DNA of 64,000 nt from Perca fluviatilis (lineage: Eukaryota; Chordata; Actinopteri; Perciformes; Percidae). The notes beneath the pieces are model-generated. The model saw only the letters and a list, made by a program, of their open reading frames with translations, did no database searches and was not told where the DNA came from. The stretch covers positions 6,464,076-6,528,075 of the forward strand of contig NC_053115.1 in the NCBI RefSeq assembly GCF_010015445.1, written 5' to 3'. The translations under genes and the position numbers were made by a program. Shown piece after piece: positions 57,101 to 64,000 of this stretch. Position 1 is the first letter of the stretch. The number at the start of each line of letters is the position of its first letter.

Positions 57101-58185
57101 TCATATTTATTGAGACCAGTATACAGACTTTGAAACTTATCAGGGAAATGTACTCAAAAGAAAAAACCCTCATCCATCTGAGTGCAGGAAAACAGGATTT
57201 AAATCCAAATCTGTTAAATTAGGTAATTGAACGTCTGTTCAGCCAGTTCAATTAATGAAATGGGATTTGAAGAAACTGAGATTGTCGCCACTACATTATC
57301 ATTTAAATTGTATTGCTTTAAAGAACAGGCTTTGTCACAGGGGCTTAGGGCGGTGGTCTTTGGTCAGCTGCAACACATAAATACATTATCCACATAAATG
57401 GTCTGCGGTCCATCGAAGGAGGCAGATTACAGTTGGAAAGATTGGAGTACTGTATAGTACTGGTTACATTTCATTTAATTTTTGAGCTTGCAAGAATGAA
57501 TGCAGAGCTGCATTTTTTTCTTGATGAGAGCTAATTATGAATAAATGATCTACTTTTAGGAATGCTCCCACCGCCTGCTGTGTTGCCAGGCTGCTTTTCT
57601 ATGTCCTTAAGCCGTAAAACCGACCAAACCAGTCTTTAAAAGCTGTCACGCCCATTATGGGCTATAACCTGTTCTTCTGTCCTCCCTGTGAACGACAAGC
57701 TAGTGTTTATGGCACCAAACCCTCTCTTTAGGCATCCATGTTATAGAAGCCTGCTGTACACATGTATTGCCTCCCCTGTAGATTAGCTATAACCCTTCAC
57801 CTCCTTTCCCTGCCTTCCTTCCCCAGCCAGGACACATTTTCTACCACTGGAAGAGTATCCTGCCTCTGCTCGCCTCTTTATGAAGGCCACAGTTGAGCAG
57901 CTTTTTACTTGCTCGCAGTGACTCTGTGTTTTGCTTCTTGTGCGAGCTCAGGGGAGGTCTCAGACACTTCTAGCTCCTTGGCTTCACCCGAGGCAGTGTG
58001 TGAGAGGGGGGTGCTTTGTATCCAGCTGTCTCCCTCTGTCTTTGTGCCTCTGCTGCTTCACACCAGCTGCAGCCAGACATCAGGCGAGGCTGCTCCAGCT
58101 GACACTTGACTACATAAACAATGGGCTCCTATATACTGTCCCCTCATCTAACACACTTCAGACAAAACTCTTAACACGTAGAGCA
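57101..58185. other. Intergenic DNA between frmd4b and arl6ip5, left part
   Basis: No gene or recognised repeat. The two genes converge, so both 3' ends face this region. Confidence 0.6.
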
Positions 58186-58547
58186 GATTCGGGCTGGGTA
58201 TCAAACCTCGATACTTTATATAGGCACTGACCAAAATGTGTCCGTTCCACTGTATTTAAAGAAGTACCGAAAGCTGTCGTCGGACATCCTTGTCACATTC
58301 GTAATCTTGTTTAATTATTCTTTGAACAAAGGGTTGCCAATTCAAAGTTGCTCCTATCAGTATTTTTATATTGACGATGCATTCAATTATTTGTAATGTG
58401 AAAGGTGTTGCTCGTAGTGACAAAGCAGCAGAGTTGTTGCCTGACTTCCTCAGTTCCTGTCAGCTCATTGTTTTTGGTTTACGGCTGCAGCTTTTTGGTT
58501 CCGTCTCACTGCTCTCATTAACTTCCGTTCGCTACCTGCATAGGAAA

Positions 58548-58740
58548 TAGAAGACAGAGTTAGCAAATACCTAAACATATTGTAGCATTTAGCAGCTAAA
58601 GACCCAGACTCCTCCGAGTTAAAAGGAGAGTGAATATTGGACTTAAATTAATGAGATGGACAATAATACAACTCTAAATGAATACTAACGTTGCTGTGTC
58701 TGCTCGATGTGTAAATAGGCAACTGTTAAACTGCTAAAAA
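58548..58740 (+). repeat. Dispersed repeat, copy 2 (copy 1 at 20034-20240)
   Basis: Contains ctaaagacccaga, gtgaatattggactta, actctaaatgaatactaa and aataggcaactgtt in the same order as copy 1. It sits inside the larger repeat at 58186-59700. Confidence 0.6.
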
Positions 58741-58771
58741 TTTAGCCATATCGACTTAATAAGGTGATGTG

Positions 58772-59427
58772 TTAAAGGTCCCATGACATGGTGCTCTTTG
58801 GATGCTTTTATATAGACCTTAGTGATCCCCTAATACTGTATCTGAAGTCTCTTTTATATAGGCCTTAGTGGTCCCCTAATACTGTATCTGAAGTCTTTTA
58901 TATAGACCTTTGTGGTCCCCTAATACTGTATCTGAAGTCTCTTTTATATAGGCCTTAGTGGTCCCCTAATACTGTATCTGAAGTCTCTTTTATATAGACC
59001 TTAGTGGTCCCCTAATACTGTATCTGAAGTCTCTTTCCCTAAATTCAGCCTTGGTGCAGAATTACAGCCACTAGAGCCAGTCCCACAATGAGCTTTCCTT
59101 AGGATGTACCATTTCTGTGTCTGTAGTTATTGAGGAGGAAAAAAAAGGGGGGTTAAGGTGGAGAGTGGGGGTGTGACCTTGACCAACTGCCACTTTGTTC
59201 GTTTGAAAGCCATGATGTCTCTCTCTCTCTCATGGGTGGGCCAAATTCTCTGGGCGGGCAAAGCAGAGAAAGGGGAGGTAACCTTGCTCCTTATGACCTC
59301 ATAAGGAGAATCGGTTTACACCTATCACCATTTCTAGCCACTGGGGGACCATAGGCAGGCTGGGGGAACTCATATTAATGTTAAAAAAACCTCCTGAAGT
59401 GAAATTGTCATGCCATGGAACCTTTAA
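58772..59427. mobile_element. TTAA-flanked MITE containing a 46-bp minisatellite
   Basis: TTAAAGGTCCCATGACATGG at the left; TGCCATGGAACCTTTAA at the right. Inverted ends, TTAA borders. The left third is a tandem array. A well-known fish MITE structure, Kolobok-like by its TTAA site. Confidence 0.75.
58805..59032 (+). repeat. 46-bp minisatellite, five copies
   Basis: Unit cttttatatagaccttagtg + gtcccctaatactgtatctg + aagtct. Copies start at 58805, 58851, 58895, 58941 and 58987; the second unit is 44 bp because two bases are lost at the junction. Copies alternate tatagacc and tataggcc. Lies inside the MITE. Confidence 0.88.
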
Positions 59428-59700
59428 TGTTGTATTTACAGCTTGTTCCGCCCCAGGAAGTAAACATCACATAATGGTTTAAATCAAATTCAATTGAAAT
59501 CCTACTTGATTTGATTGTTTTATTCAAAAAAAAGTAATTATACATCTGCATGTGTTTTTACAGTTGCATTCAAGACCGTTGTTAATTGCAAAAATATTTT
59601 TGTAGACAAACACGTTTTCTCAAAGTAAGCTATTGAAATAAGTATCGTTTAGGTGTCAAACTGGTATCAATTCGGCATTAGTATCTTAAAAAAATACCCA

Positions 59701-60465
59701 AACAATATGTCACACACGTCAACCGGCCCCAGAGCTCAGCTTAACTCAAACTCCGATCAAAGTGACTATAAATCATGCTGCGCCGTGGCTTCCCCAGGAT
59801 CAGCACACTTAACCTTGACCCAGGGAGTAATGGCTCGGACAAGTTATGAAGGGTGAATAGTTGGATTAGCTGATCGGTCACATTGTCTAATACGGATGAC
59901 CTTCTGTCGAGGAGGCAGTAAAGGCAGCATGGGTTTATGGGAAGGTTGCAGAGCTCACATAAAGATACACCGGACCGCAAAGGTCACAGCAGGTTATCAT
60001 TTATGTGTCACGTCTGTAGCGTAGATCCAAGCAGCCAGATCTGCTGACTGACGGCTTGTCATAGTTATGAGGCGAGCTAACCAGCTTGGCCGGGCCAAAA
60101 GCCGAAGCCTCTCAGGCAAGTTGAGGGATGGAGGGGGGTCAACCCAAAAGGCAGCGTGCTGTCAAAGTGTGCACGGCCAACAACATCAAGTATTGTATTA
60201 TTACTAGATGACTCCCTGTCCCACGCCTTTGTGTTGTGGAAACAGGAGGCAGATGTTGCAAGTCAAGAAGCCTGCACACGGACAACTGTGCTGTTACTTA
60301 GCAGCAAGCGCAGAAATAGTACACAGGTTTGTTTTTGTGTCGCATCCGCTGACTTCTGTTGCCTCACTTAAGATTACCTTTGAACGCAATTATGGTTGTT
60401 TCAAAATGACAAGCGAGTTCAGTGTTGTTGATTCACGCAAAAACACCAGGAAAGGTTGAGTGTTG

Positions 60466-60501
<36 letters not shown>

Positions 60502-61289
60502 CTTCCCCTCCTGTATTACACATCTGTTGAGGAGAAAACCCCAGATACACACACACCTGTTGGGGGTGCAGCAGCACGCACGTGTTGGTAGGATCCTTCC
60601 AGCAGCTGCAGCTGAACAAGGGCCTCCAATGTGCCCTGAGAGACATGACTTTACTTGAGTTTATTGCCACCAGTTGTTGTGTTTACTCCTTCCAAGTTGC
60701 ACAATATGGATGGAGATGAAACTAAGCGGGAGAGGACATAAATCACTACCCTAGCACAGAGCCTTGCAGCTCACGTCAAAGTTAAACTACACCCGAGTGC
60801 GCACAGGTCATCAAAAGGGTTCACTTGAAAAAATGCCATTTATACCTAACAGAGAAATGATGCTGTCTGAAATGGATTTGCGTAATTTTGATATTAAATG
60901 GGTTAACGTGGACGTGTTTGAAAAAAAAACAGCACTCTAAAGCGATTACTTTTTAATGCTCATCATTCTTATCTTCATGTTTCCCCCAATCCTTAAAGCC
61001 ACATGACCAAATAACAGAGCATTGTGTTCCACATGGATTCTCGTTATCTGCAGTCAATTTCAAATGGAATCCAATAAAAAAACAAAAAAGGAGCTGACCC
61101 AGCGATGTGCAGATGAATCCACTCTGTCGCTGTGCAGCGCTCAGCTCTCCACACTATAATCTACTGCAGCCCATTGATTAGCATTGGTGTAAGTGGAGCG
61201 GAGTTAGCCAATCCGTCACCCAGAGGGCATTGTCAAGATTAAACAGTCAAGAGGTGCAGGAGGAATACTGATGGCCATGGGTTAAGACC
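59701..61289. other. Intergenic DNA between frmd4b and arl6ip5, right part
   Basis: Unique-looking apart from the TG microsatellite. No conserved frame. Confidence 0.6.
60468..60497 (+). repeat. (TG)n microsatellite between the two genes
   Basis: Fifteen TG units. Confidence 0.94.
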
Positions 61290-61821
61290 TCACACTCCTT
61301 TGAAGTCTTTATTTTAAATACTGACACAGAGATCAGCGTTTGGAGTCACATGGATTTCATAATTCAAGACAAAGCAGGGCTTTCTCTTTTGCATCTGCAT
61401 GAACATATGGTTGGTTGGTTTCTATTCAACGGCATACTTAAGCAAACTTAGATTTTCTGTGAGGAGACATTATTCACATGATTCTGAGCGTAAACCAACT
61501 GGCAGGGCCGCCGGCTGTTTCTGAGACTCATTAAACACAGATTTCATACCTAGGAAGGAGTCTGCAGCTGTGGTGCACAGAAACACTGACACATTGCATA
61601 GCAGAGAAGTGAGATGCTCTCATCACGGTTTAAGAAAAAGTGCCCTGACAAGTTCTGAGTGGAGTGACAGATACCCTGAGGTAAAGATAAAGCCCTTCAG
61701 ATTACAAGCTTTCTTTTCAAAACACACACTTGTTGTGAAGATACTGTATAAGAAACTAACTTCAAGAGGTTTAGACTGAGACATAAAAAAAAGTCAAGAT
61801 CTTTGTGTGCATGAAGTCCAA
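61290..61821 (-). other. arl6ip5: arl6ip5 3' untranslated region
   Basis: Runs from the stop leftwards to just past AATAAA (61308-61313 read on the minus strand), followed by a G/T-rich stretch. About 530 nt without repeats. The cleavage site is estimated. Confidence 0.65.
61308..61313 (-). terminator. arl6ip5 polyadenylation signal (AATAAA)
   Basis: A canonical hexamer on the minus strand about 510 nt after the TGA, with GGAGTGTGAGG shortly downstream. Confidence 0.65.
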
Positions 61822-61997
61822 TCACTCTTTCAATTTTCCTTCCAGAAAGCTCTGGATCTTTTGAAAGCTCTCCTCTTGCTGACCAAGAGCTTCCAGCAAA
61901 ATGCCCATCGGTGACCTCTTCAGTCCGGCTCCTTCGATTTTGTTCTCCAGCTTATTTTTCATGTTGCGGAGGCGAAAGGAGGCATGTGCAAATACCA
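61822..61997 (-). CDS. arl6ip5: arl6ip5 exon 3 (C-terminal tail and stop)
   Basis: On the minus strand the acceptor is cttttcag; TGA lies at 61822-61824. Encodes HASFRLRNMKNKLENKIEG, GLKRSPMGILLEALGQQEES and a short tail ending KLKE. RLRN-KNKLENK-EG-GLKR-PMG is the conserved ARL6IP5 tail. Confidence 0.95.
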
Positions 61998-63651
61998 CTG
62001 AAAAGCAGATGAAAAAGTGACTGTTAATGTTTTAAATATTTGGCAAAAACAAACCTATAAACCTTTGTTCAAGTCAAACTATAACAACATCAGTCTTTGA
62101 GTAGTCTCGCTTTGCCAGACCCTCCTCCACTCCACACGCGGCAGCTAGTCCACACAGCGTTCCAGGATGGGAGAAAACAACGTGCTCCGGTTTATTGGCA
62201 TTTCTTTAAACCAATCACAATCGTCACGGGTCGGGGCTAAGCTCCGCACGGAGCCGCTGCAAAATAGCCTCGGGAAGGAACTTGTTTTTGGTGGAACGTG
62301 TACTTCCAAAAGTTGTGTTAGTCGTGCAACAGAAAACTCAGATTGGACAGATAGTCTAGCTAGCTGTCTGGATTTACCCTGCAGAGATCTGAGGAGCAGT
62401 TAACCATAGTCCTCACAAATACACTAGAGTTTAAAATTCCAACACAGAGAAAGAGGAAGGTAACGGACATCGGCGAAAAGACATGCATCCGGCGGCACAG
62501 GAGCAATCACGGAAGTGGAACGTCAAGGATATACCGTAGTCTGTAACACTTTACTTGAAGGTATCGACATAATCGTGACATGACACTGTCATAACTATGA
62601 CATGACACTGTCATAAACGTTATAAACAAGTCATGAATGTTTATGACTTCTGTCATTAAGTCATTTGGTTTTCATCATGACAAGTTGACATTGTTTTGGT
62701 TGTCTTGATTATGACAACTTGACATTAATCAAAGTGACATTACCAGAGGATGTCTTTGTCATGACAACTTGACATAATGTCATCCTGTTTAATGTCAAGT
62801 TTTCTTAATAAGGACACTCCAAAGAAATTTAACGTGAAGTTGTCATGAGAAATATATCTTCTGGTAATGTCATCCTGGTTAATGTCAAGTTGTCATTAAA
62901 AAGACATCCCAAACTAATTTAATGTCAACTTGTCATGACCAAGACAACTTCTGGTAATGTCACTTTGATTAATGTCAACTTGTCATAATCAAGACAACCC
63001 AAACAATGTCAACTTGTCATGACAAAAACCGAATGACTTAATGAAAGAAGTCATAACATTCATGACTTGTTTATAACGTTTATGACACGTTCATGACAGT
63101 GTCATGTCATAGTTATGACAGTGTCATGTCACGATTATGTCGATACCTTCAAGTAAAGTGTTACCGACTAGTCTGAGAATCTGAAAGAGTTCAGTCCAAA
63201 ACACATTTTATTGATTTTGAAAGAACCGTGTTGTCTAGGGTTCATTTAATAATACCTCAAATGCACTAATCATTATACTCTCAACTAGATCTTTATTATG
63301 TATTAAAAAAAAGAAATCCATTCATTCAGCTAATTAGTTTTATATTTGTCTGTTTCCTTTTTTTGTACCAAAGATTATATTGCAGCAACAGATATTTATA
63401 CAATCGATGTGATCATTATCATCTTGAACTTACAAGCCAGAGGTAAAGTGATTGCAGACATAAACACCATGACGCTCCCCAGCATAGAGATTAAGATGTA
63501 GCTTGCGACCATGACAGCGATCACAAACGCTGTGGGATTTTGCCTCTTAAAGTTGCTGATCACAGCTCGGTTCTCTCCGGCCCACACTGAACCCAGGAAG
63601 ACGCCCGACACCACGACCATGGCTGTTAACATCCCCAGAGGGTTCAGGAAC
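61822..63651 (-). CDS. arl6ip5: arl6ip5 (PRA1 family protein 3 / JWA), last two coding exons, partial
   Basis: Minus strand: exon 63434-63651 joins exon 61822-61997 across a 1,436-nt GT-AG intron in matching phase. Together they give about 130 residues: FLNPLGMLTAMVVVSGVFLG, a short loop, TAFVIAVMVASYILISMLG, then ITLPLALVFAHASFRLRNMK and a soluble tail ending in KE before TGA. The two hydrophobic blocks are the second part of the PRA1 membrane domain. The family is known as ER/Golgi membrane proteins; ARL6IP5 binds ARL6 and negatively regulates the glutamate transporter EAAC1. The N-terminal exon (about 60 residues) lies beyond the right edge. ARL6IP5 also neighbours FRMD4B in mammals, which supports both calls. 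Confidence 0.93.
62099..62542. mobile_element. MITE-like dispersed repeat (GTAGTCTCGCTTTGCCAGAC family)
   Basis: Starts gagtagtctcgctttgccag and runs to gtggaacgtcaaggatat. I recognise this as a common teleost non-autonomous repeat. Its right end (actagtctg near 63168-63175) appears to be separated from the body by the palindromic element, suggesting that element landed inside it. Superfamily not assigned. Confidence 0.55.
62543..63164. mobile_element. Long palindromic (foldback) element, about 620 bp
   Basis: The left arm begins GTAACACTTTACTTGAAGG and the right arm is its inverse, ending at GTAAAGTGTTAC. The arms match over about 300 bp each with few mismatches and an 11-nt length difference (an extra gaacgtgtcat-type unit in the right arm). 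They are built of repeated TGACA/TGTCA words. No ORF. This is a foldback MITE type. Confidence 0.8.
63434..63651 (-). CDS. arl6ip5: arl6ip5 exon 2 (membrane segments)
   Basis: On the minus strand the acceptor is ccctgcag and the donor is gtaagt. 218 nt: one base completing a codon, 72 codons, then one base. Encodes two hydrophobic spans around GENRAVISNFKRQNP, plus MLGSVMVFMSAITLPLA. Matches NKDVLRRMKKRYPTTFV-type spacing in the mammalian protein. Confidence 0.94.
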
Positions 63652-63720
63652 CTGCAGGGCAGCAACACAAGACACATGAGAGGAGAGGGGTCAGTTTAAA
63701 ACTGCTCTCACCGCGGGACC

Positions 63721-63722
<2 letters not shown>

Positions 63723-63752
<30 letters not shown>
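63723..63752 (+). repeat. (GT)n microsatellite in arl6ip5 intron
   Basis: Fifteen GT units, about 70 nt upstream (on the minus strand) of arl6ip5 exon 2. Confidence 0.94.
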
Positions 63753-63753
<1 letters not shown>

Positions 63754-64000
63754 ACTGGCTCCACCAAGTGGTCAGATGTTGTTTGTACAACAACATGGTA
63801 AAGCTGGGTTTCTCTGCATATCACACACACACAGTGAATATGCAGACACAACGAAAACAGATTCCCCTTTATTAAAAAAGCACTTGGAGAAAATTACGAG
63901 CAGAAGACCCTCAGGTGAGATCTGCACTCAGTGCCTGCAGTTGTGGTGAATGGTCTGAAACCATGCTTTCTATGTTCTGGTTGTGTGAAGAAGAACTGTA

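Larger units (their letters stand above)
58186..59700. repeat. Outer dispersed repeat, interrupted by a MITE
   Basis: Left end gggctgggtatcaaacctcg with aaatgtgtccgttccactg; right end tcaaactggtatcaattcgg with agtatcttaaaaaaataccc. These are the ends of a common gggtatc-type teleost repeat. The TTAA MITE at 58772-59427 lies inside it. No clear target duplication seen. Confidence 0.5.
61998..63433 (-). other. arl6ip5 intron between its last two coding exons, filled by repeats
   Basis: Donor gtaagt and acceptor cttttcag on the minus strand. Most of the intron is occupied by a MITE-like repeat (about 62099-62542) and a long palindromic repeat (62543-63164). Confidence 0.85.

Overview
This is a vertebrate nuclear window, almost certainly from a ray-finned (percomorph-like) teleost. 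The evidence is large GT-AG introns, AT-rich intergenic DNA, dense non-autonomous DNA transposons, tRNA-derived SINEs, 5'-truncated LINEs and long GT, TA and GATA microsatellites, around two genes whose neighbourhood (FRMD4B next to ARL6IP5) is also found in tetrapods. Nothing prokaryotic, no CRISPR array and no intact autonomous transposon was seen.

The main gene is frmd4b (FERM domain-containing 4B, also called GRSP1) on the + strand. By splicing by eye I recover 23 coding exons, from an ATG at 24520 to a TAG at 56084-56086. Every junction is GT-AG, every phase matches, and the total is 3078 nt, or 1025 residues (about 1034 in the human protein as I remember it). The order is a short N-terminal extension (exon 1), a FERM domain (exons 2-13), a coiled-coil region of the cytohesin-binding (DUF3338/CUPID) type (exons 14-17), a long Ser/Tyr-rich low-complexity tail (exons 18-22), and a C-terminus ending T-I-V that fits a class I PDZ ligand. 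A possible upstream non-coding first exon and promoter lies near 2.7-3.0 kb. The 3'UTR runs to about 57.08 kb.

On the - strand at the right edge are the last two coding exons of arl6ip5 (PRA1 family; JWA/PRAF3): 63434-63651 and 61822-61997, with a poly(A) signal at 61308-61313. The two genes converge tail to tail across about 4.2 kb. The first arl6ip5 exon is outside the window.

Region by region: 1-24.5 kb is gene-poor DNA with layered mobile elements, including a hAT-like element nested in another (each with perfect 8-bp target duplications), two TTA-flanked PIF/Harbinger-like MITEs and TTAA-flanked MITEs. 24.5-57.1 kb is frmd4b, with hAT-like MITEs in introns 11 and 18 and an antisense LINE fragment in intron 11. 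57.1-61.3 kb is intergenic with nested repeats and a 46-bp minisatellite. 61.3-64 kb is arl6ip5, whose last intron holds a nearly perfect 620-bp palindrome.

I found no convincing new biological system. The points most worth a second look are the candidate alternative 3' terminal exons of frmd4b that would replace the PDZ ligand, the transcribed long palindrome in arl6ip5, and the nested insertions whose target duplications give an order of events.
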